Assembly: GCA_030432735.1 (NCBI GenBank)
Contig: JAUIMK010000003.1
Span: forward strand, 1-48,442
Direction: 5' to 3'
Source of the DNA: a bacterium
Lineage (GTDB): Bacteria; Myxococcota_A; UBA9160; UBA4427
Length of the DNA stretch: 48,442 bases
Position 1 is the stretch's first letter. Each line of letters starts with the position of its first letter. Position numbers and translations under genes: made by a program. Below, one piece after another: positions 1 to 8,565 of the stretch. Below the pieces are notes generated by a model. The model made no database searches. It was not told the origin of the DNA and saw only the letters and a list, made by a program, of their open reading frames with translations.

Positions 1-1365
1 CCGCAATCGATCGATCGGATGAGGGGTCGCGTCCGCCAGCGCGGCGAAGCGCCGGGCCGCCTCTTCGTGGCGACCGAATCGATAGTCGCTCCAGCCGAGC
101 CGCCAGAGCGCCGCGCGCTTGTTGCCGTTGCCCTTGGGATCGTTCGCCAGGACTTCGAAATGCGCCCGGGCCTCGTCGTCGCGATCGCGCCCGTCGAGCA
201 GCAGCGCCGCGAAGTAGTGGGCGCGCATCTGATTCGAGCCGGGCTTCTTCGCGAGCTTCTCGAAGGCGGCGATGGACTCGGGGACCCGATCCGCCCGAGC
301 CAACGACCGCGCGGTCCAGATCGGCGTGTCCCCGGTCTGCGGCAAGGCGGCGAAGGCTTCGACCGCCTCCGGGTAGCGGCGCATCCGGAAGAGCGAGTGG
401 GCGCGCTGCTTGCGGGCGCGCCGCGCCTCGGAGTCGGGCAGGCCCATCGCGAGGGCGCGATCGTAGGCTTCGAGCGCCTCCTCGTTCATGCGCTCGCGGA
501 AGAGCCGGTCGGCTCGCCGGCGCCAGTCGCTCGCGCGCCGCAGCTTCTCGCCGAGATGCGCCTCGATCACGTCGAGGCGATGGCTCGCCTGCTTCGCCTC
601 CTCCGTCGCGGGATGGGCGTACCAGAGAAGGCGCCAGGTGACCCCCGCGGCGCGATCCTCGCCGGAGCGCTCCTCGCTTCGAGCGACCTTGCGCAGGAGC
701 GCGGCGCGCTGATCGTCGTCGTCCGTCGCCGAGAGCGCCGCAGCCCACGCCTCCCGGGCGCCGGCCTCGTCGCGCCCCCGCACGAGCGCCTCCCCGACCA
801 GCTCGTGAAGCGGGGCGCGCAGGGGCGAGTCGCTGAACTCGGACAGGGTGCGCGCCGCGATCTCGCGGGCTTCGGCGGCCCGGCCGCGGTCGAGATGGAG
901 CCGCGCACGGAGGAGCCCCGCGTGGTCGCCGACGATCGGGTGGCGTTGGCCGATCTGGGCGTAGAGCCAGTCCGCGTGGGCATAGTCCTCGGCCTCGACC
1001 GCCTCCGCCGCGGCCCGGAAGAGCGCCGCGGGATCGTCGAGCATCGCCTGGCTCTGCGCGCGCAGGACGGCGTCCGCAGGCGGCGTCGGAAGCCCGTCCC
1101 GAAGCGTCTCCGCCGGACGCTCCGACGTCCCGTCGGCGTCGGGCGTGGCCGGCGTCTCGTCCCCTGCGCGCGCCGGCGCGACGTTCTCCGGCGGCCGTCC
1201 CGACTCGAGGGGCGGCTGGACGCCGGCATCGACGCGCGCGAGCGACGCGCCGGGCAGCGCGACCGGCAGGGCGAACACCGAAGCGAGCGCGAGGACGAGC
1301 ATCCCCCGCCGGCGGACCCGCCGACCGACCTGCGTCTGCTCCGAATCCTGCCTCATCGTGACCAT
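1..1365 (-). CDS. Lytic transglycosylase-like protein, N-terminal part (partial)
   Basis: This gene is absent from the ORF track because it runs off the left edge without a stop; I translated it by hand and found 455 open codons. The ATG at 1365 has GAGGAG nine bases upstream. The product starts with a basic stretch and a hydrophobic signal-like segment (GMLVLALASVFALPVALPG). An Ala/Pro-rich linker follows, then a long run of helical TPR-like repeats, for example RRYPEAVEAFAALPQ and FGRHEEAARRFAAL. This matches the superhelical N-terminal region of Slt70-type soluble lytic murein transglycosylases, which cleave peptidoglycan glycan strands in the periplasm. The catalytic SLT domain would lie beyond the window, so the enzyme call is inference; another periplasmic TPR protein is possible. 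It is divergent from the GHL10 gene. Confidence 0.7.
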   Translation of the reverse strand, partial: MVTMRQDSEQTQVGRRVRRRGMLVLALASVFALPVALPGASLARVDAGVQPPLESGRPPENVAPARAGDETPATPDADGTSERPAETLRDGLPTPPADAVLRAQSQAMLDDPAALFRAAAEAVEAEDYAHADWLYAQIGQRHPIVGDHAGLLRARLHLDRGRAAEAREIAARTLSEFSDSPLRAPLHELVGEALVRGRDEAGAREAWAAALSATDDDDQRAALLRKVARSEERSGEDRAAGVTWRLLWYAHPATEEAKQASHRLDVIEAHLGEKLRRASDWRRRADRLFRERMNEEALEAYDRALAMGLPDSEARRARKQRAHSLFRMRRYPEAVEAFAALPQTGDTPIWTARSLARADRVPESIAAFEKLAKKPGSNQMRAHYFAALLLDGRDRDDEARAHFEVLANDPKGNGNKRAALWRLGWSDYRFGRHEEAARRFAALADATPHPIDRLR

Positions 1366-1453
1366 CCTCGCCGACTCCTCGTTCGCGGCCGCCACCGGAC
1401 CACCGAGTCTGGCCCGGGAAGCGGGGGTGTCAATCGGACCGAATCCACACACG

Positions 1454-1485
1454 CGTCCGTTCGATCGACGGACGTCCGCGCGGAC
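1454..1485. promoter_or_regulatory. Inverted repeat and palindrome in a divergent intergenic region
   Basis: The region between the divergent genes at 1365 (minus) and 1578 (plus) holds an inverted repeat, CGTCCGT-7 nt-ACGGACG (1454-1474). It is followed at once by the perfect 12-bp palindrome GTCCGCGCGGAC (1474-1485). An operator is possible, but GC-rich sequence makes such palindromes common. Confidence 0.25.
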
Positions 1486-1577
1486 TGCGGCCCCCTGAAT
1501 GAGTGCCCCGCATTGAGGTGAAGGGCACGCAAAGTTAACGTTCCCCCGCTTTGCTTCCCCACCCGTTCCATTCCGCG

Positions 1578-2873
1578 ATGCGGAGGCCCCTCGTGGGGTT
1601 GGCAGGCCTGCTTGCCGGCCTCCTGCTGGCCTGCGCTCCCGATCCGCCCCCCCGCCCCGAGCCGCGGACGGTCGAGCCGACGCCCGGCCCGGTGGCGCGA
1701 GAAGCGGAAGCGCCGGCGCCGCACGCGCGCGGGCTGTGGATCCTCGCCGAAGGCAGCGAGCGGGTCCTCGATGCGCCGCGCGAGCGGCTCGGCCCCCTGC
1801 TCGATCGCGCCGCACGGCTCGGCGCGACGGAGCTCTACGTCCAGGTCTATCGCGGGGGGCGGGCCTTCTACGCAGCCGGGCCGGGGATCGAACGCAGCCC
1901 GGCGGTCGATGCGCTCGCGGCGGACGGCGTGGACGGACTCCGTCAGCTGCTCGACGGGGCACATGCCCGGGGCTTCCGCGTGCACGCCTGGGTGAACGTG
2001 CTGTCGCTCTCGACGCGGCGCGACGCGGCGCTGATCCAGCAGCTCGGGAGGGAGGCGATCCTGGTGGACCGGCAGGGTCGCTCGGTGCTCGACTATCCGG
2101 ACTTCGAGGTCCCGCAGCCCGACCGGCGCTACTACCGGATGGGGACGCGCGGGATCTATCTCGACCCGGCGGTGCCGGCGGTGCGCGACCGGCTGGTGGC
2201 GACCTTCGTCGACCTCTTGCGGCGCTACCCGGAGCTCGACGGCCTGCATCTCGACTACATCCGCCATCCGGGCGTCCTCCCCTTCGCCCCGGGCTCCCGC
2301 TTCGGGGTGGGCCTCGAGTTCGGCTACGGGGCGACCGCGCGCGCGCGCTATCGCGCCGAGACGGGGCGCCCCGATCCGATCGACGGCGCGGAGCCCGGCG
2401 TGGTTCGCAGCGCCAACGCCTGGGACGCCTGGCGGCGCGAGCAGGTCACCACGCTGGTCGACGCGATCGCCTCGAACGCCCGGGCGACCCGGCCGGGGCT
2501 CGAGGTCTCGGCGGCGGTGATCGCCTACGACGACCGTGCGTACCTCTCCCTCGCGCAGGACTGGCGGGGGTGGCTCCGCTCCGGAGCGCTCGATCGGGCG
2601 ATGCCGATGGCGTACACGCTCGACGACGCGCTGCTCCGCAACCAGCTCGAGAGCTTCGCCGGCTGGCCCTACGCCGAGCGCGTCTGGCCCGGTCTCGGCG
2701 TCTGGCTCTTCGACCACGACCCGGCGCGGGCCGTCGCCCAGCTCGATCGGCTGCGCGGGCTCGGGTTCGGCGGCGAAGTGCTCTTCTCCGACGACGCGAT
2801 CGCCGAGAGCCCGGCGCTCCTCGAAGCGCTCGCGGCGACGGCGCCGACGCGCGTCCCGGTGGCGCGACCGTGA
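1578..2873 (+). CDS. GHL10-family glycoside hydrolase-like lipoprotein
   Basis: A 431-residue protein. I start it at the ATG at 1578, ten codons into the ORF, because that begins a good lipoprotein signal: MRRPLVGL, a hydrophobic stretch and the lipobox LLAC. A Pro-rich linker follows, then a TIM-barrel-like domain with the hallmarks of the glycosyl-hydrolase-like GHL10/YngK family: ARGLWI near the start, ELYVQVYRGG, HAWVNVLS, and the acidic core LHLDYIRHPG. Family members are thought to act on cell-surface or storage glycans, but the substrate is not known here. Its TGA overlaps a GTG that is in frame with queA, so the two are probably co-transcribed. Confidence 0.82.
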   Translation: MRRPLVGLAGLLAGLLLACAPDPPPRPEPRTVEPTPGPVAREAEAPAPHARGLWILAEGSERVLDAPRERLGPLLDRAARLGATELYVQVYRGGRAFYAAGPGIERSPAVDALAADGVDGLRQLLDGAHARGFRVHAWVNVLSLSTRRDAALIQQLGREAILVDRQGRSVLDYPDFEVPQPDRRYYRMGTRGIYLDPAVPAVRDRLVATFVDLLRRYPELDGLHLDYIRHPGVLPFAPGSRFGVGLEFGYGATARARYRAETGRPDPIDGAEPGVVRSANAWDAWRREQVTTLVDAIASNARATRPGLEVSAAVIAYDDRAYLSLAQDWRGWLRSGALDRAMPMAYTLDDALLRNQLESFAGWPYAERVWPGLGVWLFDHDPARAVAQLDRLRGLGFGGEVLFSDDAIAESPALLEALAATAPTRVPVARP

Positions 2874-2878
2874 GCGCG

Positions 2879-3985
2879 ATGACGTCCCGCGACGATCCCC
2901 TCGCGATCCTCGACGACTACGACTTCCCGCTGCCCGAGTCGTCCATCGCGCAGACGGCCCTCACCGAACGCGACGCCGCGCGGCTCCTGCTCCTCGACCG
3001 CGAGACCGGGACCCGGGAGGCGCGCGACCGGGACGTCCGGGTGCGGGACCTGCCGGACTGGCTTCGACCGGGGGATCTGCTCGTGGTGAACGCGACGCGC
3101 GTGCTCTCGGCGCGGCTGGTCGGACGCAAGGCGAGCGGCGGGTCCGCCGAGGCCCTCCTGCTCGGGGCGGATCCGGATCGGCCCGGTGCCCACCGCGCCC
3201 TCGTGAAATGCACCGGCCGGGTCCGCGAGGGTCTCGAGCTCGTGCTCGGACGCGGCGAGGGGCTCCCCGCCACCATCGAAGCGCTCCACGGTCGAGGGGA
3301 GGTCTCGCTTCGCTTCGCGCCGGGCGCGGATCCCTATGCGGAGGGCCAGGCGCCGCTGCCGCCCTATATCCGCCGCGACGGAGCCGAGGACGCCGACGCC
3401 GACCTGGCGCGCTACCAGACCGTCTACGCCCGGGAGCCCGGCGCGATCGCGGCGCCGACCGCCGGCCTCCACTTCACGCCGGCGCTCCTCGATGCCCTCG
3501 CGGACCGGGGAATCGAGCGAGCCGAGGTCGTCCTGCACGTCGGTGCCGGGACGTTTCGGCCGCTCGACGACGAGGCGATGACGACCGGGCGGCTGCACGA
3601 GGAGGCCTTCGAGCTGCCCGAGGCCACCGTCGACGCGATCGAGGCGACCCGGGCCCGCGGCGGGCGCGTCGTGGCGATCGGGACGACGACGGTGCGCGTC
3701 CTCGAGAGCCGCGTCGACGAAGACGGCCGACTCGAGGCCGGCCGGGGCACGACGCGGCTCTTCCTCCGGCCGGGCGGCGCGCCCTTCCGGGTCGTCGACG
3801 CCCTGCTGACCAACTTCCACCTGCCGCGCTCGTCGCTCCTGCTCCTGGTCGCGGCGTTCGTCGGCCGCGAGCCGATGCTCGAGGCCTACCACGAGGCGAT
3901 CGCCGAGGGCTTCCGGTTCTACTCGTACGGAGACGCCATGCTGATCGCCCCGGGACTGACCGACGCGTCGAGGGAACGTCGATGA
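2879..3985 (+). CDS. queA: S-adenosylmethionine:tRNA ribosyltransferase-isomerase QueA
   Basis: This enzyme transfers and isomerises the ribosyl group of SAM onto 7-aminomethyl-7-deazaguanine in tRNA, giving epoxyqueuosine. The 368-residue product has the family landmarks: YDFPLPESSIAQ near the N-terminus, GDLLVVNATRVLSARL, the signature EPGAIAAPTAGLHF, VGAGTFRPL, and NFHLPRSSLLLLVAAF near the C-terminus. The ATG at 2879 is preferred; an in-frame GTG at 2870 overlaps the stop of the upstream gene and is the alternative. Its stop overlaps the tgt start (ATGA), which joins it to the other queuosine gene in the window. The ORF track extends this frame upstream to 1736, which is shadow. Confidence 0.96.
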   Translation: MTSRDDPLAILDDYDFPLPESSIAQTALTERDAARLLLLDRETGTREARDRDVRVRDLPDWLRPGDLLVVNATRVLSARLVGRKASGGSAEALLLGADPDRPGAHRALVKCTGRVREGLELVLGRGEGLPATIEALHGRGEVSLRFAPGADPYAEGQAPLPPYIRRDGAEDADADLARYQTVYAREPGAIAAPTAGLHFTPALLDALADRGIERAEVVLHVGAGTFRPLDDEAMTTGRLHEEAFELPEATVDAIEATRARGGRVVAIGTTTVRVLESRVDEDGRLEAGRGTTRLFLRPGGAPFRVVDALLTNFHLPRSSLLLLVAAFVGREPMLEAYHEAIAEGFRFYSYGDAMLIAPGLTDASRERR

Positions 3986-5130
3986 GCGTGATCACCCGCG
4001 CGGAGGGCTTCGGCCTCGAGGTCCTCGATCGAGAAGGCGCCGCCCGGCGCGCCCGTCTCGTGACGCCCCACGGCGTGATCGAGACGCCGACCTTCATGCC
4101 CGTCGCGACCTACGGCGCCGTCCGCGGCGTGAGCTTCCAGGAGCTCGCCGAGGCCGGCGCCCAGATCCTGCTCTCGAACACGTACCACCTCCACGAACGA
4201 CCCGGTGAAGACACCGTCGCGTCCCTCGGCGGCCTGCACGGCTTCACCGGCTGGGACGGCCCGTGGCTCACGGACAGCGGGGGCTTCCAGGTCACGAGCC
4301 TCGCCGATCGCGCGAAGACCGACGAGACGGGCGTGACCTTCACGTCTCCGCTCGACGGCCGCCGCCGGCAGCTCACGCCCGAGAACACGATCGCGATCCA
4401 GGAGGCCCTCGGCTCCGACATCGCGATGGTGCTCGACGAGTGTCTGCCGATCGATCACGACGAGGCCGGACGGACGGCGACCCGCGAGATGCAGCGCGCG
4501 ATGGAACGCACGCTTCGCTGGGCCGAGCGGGCGCAGGCGGCCCGTCGCCGACGCGCCCAGGCGGTCTTCGCGATCGTCCAGGGCGGGGCCTCGGAGACGC
4601 TTCGCCGCGCGAGCGCCGAGTCGACCGCGCAGATCGAGTTCGACGGCTACGCCCACGGTGGCCTCGGCCTCGGCGAGAGCCGGGAGGAGCGCCGCGCCGC
4701 CGTGGCGACCGCGAACGCCGCGCTGCCCGACGATCGGCCGCGCTACCTGATGGGGCTCGGCCGTCCGATCGACCTGCTCGACGGGGTGGCCGCCGGCGTC
4801 GATCTCTTCGACTGCGTGGTGCCGACCCGCAACGGCCGCCACGGGCTCGTATTCACGTCCCAGGGCACGGTCAGCCTGCGCAACGCCGGCTACGCGCGGG
4901 ATCAGGACCCGATCGACCCGGCCTGTGCCTGCCCGGCCTGTCGCCACCACAGCCGCGGCTACCTGCGCCACCTAGTGAAGACCGGCGAGTCCCTGGGCCG
5001 CCGCCTCTCGGCGCTACACAATCTCACGTACTACCTCACGCTCCTGACCCAGGCCCGCGAAGCAATACGGGAAAACCGATTCGCGGCTCTCCACGCGGAC
5101 GTCGAGGCCATCGCCGACGTGCGCCTCTAG
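3982..5130 (+). CDS. tgt: tRNA-guanine transglycosylase Tgt
   Basis: This enzyme exchanges guanine-34 for preQ1 in tRNAs with GUN anticodons, the step before QueA. The 382-residue product shows PTFMPVATYGAVRG, the active-site LTDSGGFQ (Asp97), GGLGLGES, and the nucleophile motif LFDCVVPTRNGR (Asp277). The C-terminal zinc site is C-x-C-x2-C followed by a His (ALHNLTYY). The start overlaps the queA stop in an ATGA, which suggests translational coupling. No yajC/secDF follows, although these often sit after tgt; a chemoreceptor does instead. Confidence 0.97.
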   Translation: MSVITRAEGFGLEVLDREGAARRARLVTPHGVIETPTFMPVATYGAVRGVSFQELAEAGAQILLSNTYHLHERPGEDTVASLGGLHGFTGWDGPWLTDSGGFQVTSLADRAKTDETGVTFTSPLDGRRRQLTPENTIAIQEALGSDIAMVLDECLPIDHDEAGRTATREMQRAMERTLRWAERAQAARRRRAQAVFAIVQGGASETLRRASAESTAQIEFDGYAHGGLGLGESREERRAAVATANAALPDDRPRYLMGLGRPIDLLDGVAAGVDLFDCVVPTRNGRHGLVFTSQGTVSLRNAGYARDQDPIDPACACPACRHHSRGYLRHLVKTGESLGRRLSALHNLTYYLTLLTQAREAIRENRFAALHADVEAIADVRL

Positions 5131-5239
5131 GGCGCTCGGCCGCGCGGCATCGCCGACCCGGCCGGTCGTCCGCGTCCCGGCCCGGGCGACTCGCCCCGGG
5201 TGCGCGGCGCACTGCTCAAGGCCTGCACACGCTTCGCCG

Positions 5240-6955
5240 ATGGCCTTCCTGATGGTGCATCGGGAATCTCCGCAGGCAGAAACGGGCGGCGCGCGCCGGA
5301 CGCCGTCGGCGATCAGACTCAGGGGGCGTCCGCGGGCGCTCGTCGCCAGCCTCGCGATCCTGGTCGTCGGGCTCGCCACCGCCCTCGCCGGCCTCCCGAG
5401 CGAGTGGATCACCCTGCTGCTGGCGGCGGCGATCTTCGAGGGCATCCGGCGCCTCGACGCGCAGCGCGCCCGTCTCGAAGACGCCCTCGCGCGCGTTTCG
5501 GACGACGCCTGCGACCTCGCGTTCACGAACGCAGCCGACCTCCCGGACCGCTGGCGCCGCGAGTGGCCCGCCCGCGCGACACGCCTCCGCCGGGCCGAGA
5601 CGCTGCTCTCCCGCGCAAGCGTCCTGCCTCCGCTCGTCGAGGAGCGCCTCGGCCGGTTGACCGACGCCGCGGATCGTCAGGAAGAGGCCATCGAGGAGAC
5701 CGCCTCGCTCGTCGCGAACATGCGCCAGTCGATGCGCGAGGTCGCCGACCAGGTGGACCACCTGCGCCAGTCCTCGGACCAGTCCGCTTCCTCGATCCAC
5801 CAGCTCGGACGATCGATCGATCAGGTCGCCGACGGCACCGCCTCCCTCCACGAGCGCGTCGAGGCCTCGACCAGCTCGGTCCACGAGATGAGCGCTTCGA
5901 TTCGTCAGGTCGCGACCAGCGCCGAGCAGGTCCAGGAGATGGCCGAGACCACGGCCGTCGCCGTGGGTCAGATGGATCGCTCGATCCAGGAGGTCTCGAA
6001 CCACGCCGTCGAGGCCGCGACCCTCACCGATCGCGCGCGCGAGGGCGCGACCGACGGGCACCGCGCCGTCCGGTCGACGATCGAGGACATCGAGCGGATC
6101 TCGACGCTCACGACCGACGCGATGGAGCGGCTCGACGGTCTCGTCAACCGCCTCGCCCAGATCGGCAGCATCCTCGGCGCGATCGACGAGATCAACGACG
6201 AGACGAACCTCCTCTCCCTGAACGCGGCGATCATCGCCGCGCAGGCCGGTGAGCAGGGCAAGGCCTTCCTGGTGGTCGCGAACCACGTGAAGACCCTCGC
6301 GCGACGCACCGCCTCCTCGACCCAGGACATCGAGCGCCTGATCGGCGCCATCCACGAAGAGTCGAGCCGTGCCGTCGACGCGATGCGTGCCGGGATCGAC
6401 GCCGTGCGCACCGGCGTGGAGCGCTCACAGGGCGCCGGTGCCGCCCTCGAGGCGATCCAGGAGGCGTGCAGCGAAGCCAGCGAGCGCGTCGCCGAGATCG
6501 CGCGCTCCACCGCCGAGCAGTCGCGCAACTCGAAGGGCGTCGCCGAATCGACGCAGCAGACCTCGGCCCAGATCCAGCAGATCTCACAGGCGATCGAGGA
6601 GCAGAGCCGGGCCAGCGAGTCGATGCTCGAGAACTCGGAGAGCGCCCTCGCCAGCTGCCTGTCCGTTCGCCGGGCCACCGACGAGCAACGCCAGACGAGC
6701 CGCCACATCACCGAGTCGATCGGCGGGATCAGCGAGTTGATCCGCGAGATCGGCCTCCGGGCGCGGACTCACGCCGAGGCCAGCGAGGCCACCGGCGAGA
6801 CCGTGACGCGCCTCCTCGAGAACGCGCAGGCGACCGTCGCTCACGCGGCGCCGCTCCGCGAGCTCTTCGACGAGCTGACGCCCGCCGCGTCTCCCGACGC
6901 TCCGCTTCCCAGCGAGGCCGAAGAAGAGGCCGACGCGCGGGCGGCTCGCGCCTAA
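5240..6955 (+). CDS. Methyl-accepting chemotaxis protein without a periplasmic sensor domain
   Basis: A 571-residue chemoreceptor. Two closely spaced hydrophobic segments lie at about residues 33-72 (ALVASLAILVVGLATALAGL and WITLLLAAAIF), with only a few residues between them, so no periplasmic ligand domain is present. The rest is a long coiled-coil signalling domain. Its hairpin tip at about 316-345 reads EINDETNLLSLNAA and then IIAAQAGEQGKAF, close to the MCP consensus but with IIAAQ for IEAAR and VANHVKTLARRT for the usual VADEVRxLAERS. It probably senses a cytoplasmic or membrane signal and couples to a CheA/CheW array. The start is uncertain: ATG 5240 or 5255, neither with a good Shine-Dalgarno. 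It overlaps the convergent ROK gene by four bases. Confidence 0.85.
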   Translation: MAFLMVHRESPQAETGGARRTPSAIRLRGRPRALVASLAILVVGLATALAGLPSEWITLLLAAAIFEGIRRLDAQRARLEDALARVSDDACDLAFTNAADLPDRWRREWPARATRLRRAETLLSRASVLPPLVEERLGRLTDAADRQEEAIEETASLVANMRQSMREVADQVDHLRQSSDQSASSIHQLGRSIDQVADGTASLHERVEASTSSVHEMSASIRQVATSAEQVQEMAETTAVAVGQMDRSIQEVSNHAVEAATLTDRAREGATDGHRAVRSTIEDIERISTLTTDAMERLDGLVNRLAQIGSILGAIDEINDETNLLSLNAAIIAAQAGEQGKAFLVVANHVKTLARRTASSTQDIERLIGAIHEESSRAVDAMRAGIDAVRTGVERSQGAGAALEAIQEACSEASERVAEIARSTAEQSRNSKGVAESTQQTSAQIQQISQAIEEQSRASESMLENSESALASCLSVRRATDEQRQTSRHITESIGGISELIREIGLRARTHAEASEATGETVTRLLENAQATVAHAAPLRELFDELTPAASPDAPLPSEAEEEADARAARA

Positions 6956-7908
6956 CGTCCCGCCGGCTGGAGGGCGACGGCGAAGCCGGCCCGCTCGGGC
7001 AGGGTCTTGCCGAGCGCGGCGGGCACGATCTCGAGTCGCTCCGCCTGCCGGGGCCAGAGCCGCGTCGCGAGTCGTGCGCGCAACGGAGCGAAGCAGAGCG
7101 CCTCGCCGGCGGCGACGGCGATCGTGCCGAGGACGATGCGGCGGGGCTCGAGCAGCATCACGATCGCCGCGATGCCCTGGGCGAGGTCGTCCAGCCAGCG
7201 GCCGAAGACTTCGTTCGCCCACGCGTCCCCGGACCGCGCCGCCTCCACCACGTGTTCCGGCAGGAGCGCCGCGGGGTCCCCGCCCGCGCGGACGACGGCG
7301 TCCGAGTCGGGCGGCGCGATCGTGCGCAGGTGATCCCGCCACGCGTTGCCCCCGGTGTACGCCTCGAGGCAGCCGCGGAGCCCGCACGCACAGACGCGCC
7401 CGTCCGGCACGATCGGCATGTGTCCGGGCTCCCCGGCAGCACCGAAGGCGCCGTGCACGAGACGGCCCCCGCTGATCACGCCCCCGCCGACGCCGGTCGA
7501 CATCGTCAGATAGACCAGGTCGTCGACGCCCTGCCCCGCGCCGAAGCGCGCCTCGGCCAGCGCCGCCGCATTCGCGTCGTTCTCGATCCGCGCGGGCACG
7601 CCGAGGGCGTCGGAGAGATGCGCGGCAACGGGGACATCGCGCCAGCCGGGCAGATTGGGGGGATTGATCAGCACCCCCGTCGCCGGATTGCAGGGCCCCG
7701 GCACCGAGACGCCGATGCGTGAGAGCGCGCTCGCCTCGAGCCCCGCCTCGTCCAGCAGGCCACGCGCCTCGTCGACCAGCCCGTCGAGGTCCGCCCGCCA
7801 ATCGCCGGAGAGCGCCATCGGCCGCCGCCGGGAGGCGCGGCTCCGGCCCTCGGCGTCGCCCACCGCGAGGACGACCTTGGTCCCTCCGATGTCGATTCCG
7901 AGCAGCAA
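6952..7908 (-). CDS. ROK-family sugar kinase
   Basis: A 318-residue kinase of the ROK family (glucokinase, fructokinase or N-acetyl-sugar kinase). The N-terminal phosphate-binding motif is GIDIGGTK. It is followed by VSVPGPCNPATG, the catalytic-base region ENDANAAALAEARFGAG, and STGVGGGVISGG. The family zinc site and signature appear as EPGHMPI followed by C-x-C-G-x2-G-C-L-E. No DNA-binding N-terminal domain is present, so it is an enzyme rather than a ROK repressor. Neighbours do not reveal the sugar. It is convergent with the chemoreceptor and their stop codons overlap. Confidence 0.9.
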   Translation of the reverse strand: MLLGIDIGGTKVVLAVGDAEGRSRASRRRPMALSGDWRADLDGLVDEARGLLDEAGLEASALSRIGVSVPGPCNPATGVLINPPNLPGWRDVPVAAHLSDALGVPARIENDANAAALAEARFGAGQGVDDLVYLTMSTGVGGGVISGGRLVHGAFGAAGEPGHMPIVPDGRVCACGLRGCLEAYTGGNAWRDHLRTIAPPDSDAVVRAGGDPAALLPEHVVEAARSGDAWANEVFGRWLDDLAQGIAAIVMLLEPRRIVLGTIAVAAGEALCFAPLRARLATRLWPRQAERLEIVPAALGKTLPERAGFAVALQPAGR

Positions 7909-8062
7909 CGCCGCTTCCTCCCCGGGCGCCGATGCCCTCCGGGGTCAAGCTATCACAATCACGCTGAAGAACCGCGCGGGTCGCGCCGATGAGATTGGCA
8001 TTCACGCCCGGGCACCTGCAGCGGATGCTGCGTGTCCCCGGTCACATCCTCCGGAGATCCGC

Positions 8063-8530
8063 ATGACGTCGACCGTCGCCTTCCGCCTCCCGGCCCGCGC
8101 CCTGGCTCTGATCGGCCTGTCCGCTCTCGTCCTCGCGAGCACCGGCTGCGCCTTCGGCGAGTTCCGTCCGACGGACCCCTTCGACCGCCAGCTGAGCCTC
8201 GACCAGGCCCAGCACCGCTACACGGTCCTCGTACGCTTCTCCGACTTCACGCGCGCCCGCGCCTTCGTCGCCGAGGACCATCGCGACGCGTTCGCGCAGC
8301 GCATGAAGGCGCTCGATGAGGCGCGCTTCACCGACTACGAGTCGGAGAGCGTGGAGCTCGACGCGGAGAAGGAGAAGGCGACCGTGCGCGTGACCTACAC
8401 GATCTACACGCCGGCGCTGCCCTACGAGGTCGAGGTCGCGGAGATCCAGGAATGGAGCCGCGACGGGATCGGCAACAACTGGCGCGTCGTCTCGACCTTC
8501 GAAGGTCTCCAGCAGATCGTCGCGAACTGA
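8063..8530 (+). CDS. Small lipoprotein of unknown function
   Basis: A 155-residue protein, starting at the ATG at 8063 with GGAG eight bases upstream. The N-terminus is a lipoprotein signal (ALALIGLSALVLASTGC). The mature part has an alpha+beta look resembling an NTF2/DUF4440-like fold: QAQHRYTVLVRFSDFTRARAF, then a strand-rich segment (KATVRVTYTIYTPALP). I do not recognise a named family. It lies 35 bases upstream of the REC-PilZ regulator and may share its transcript. Confidence 0.75.
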   Translation: MTSTVAFRLPARALALIGLSALVLASTGCAFGEFRPTDPFDRQLSLDQAQHRYTVLVRFSDFTRARAFVAEDHRDAFAQRMKALDEARFTDYESESVELDAEKEKATVRVTYTIYTPALPYEVEVAEIQEWSRDGIGNNWRVVSTFEGLQQIVAN

Positions 8531-8565
8531 AGAACGAAAACCACACCGCCCCCGCAGTGACGCTC

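Noticed and set aside
19-1521. 500-residue plus-strand ORF
   Set aside because: Arg/Glu-rich, no family motif; it is antisense to the transglycosylase-like gene.
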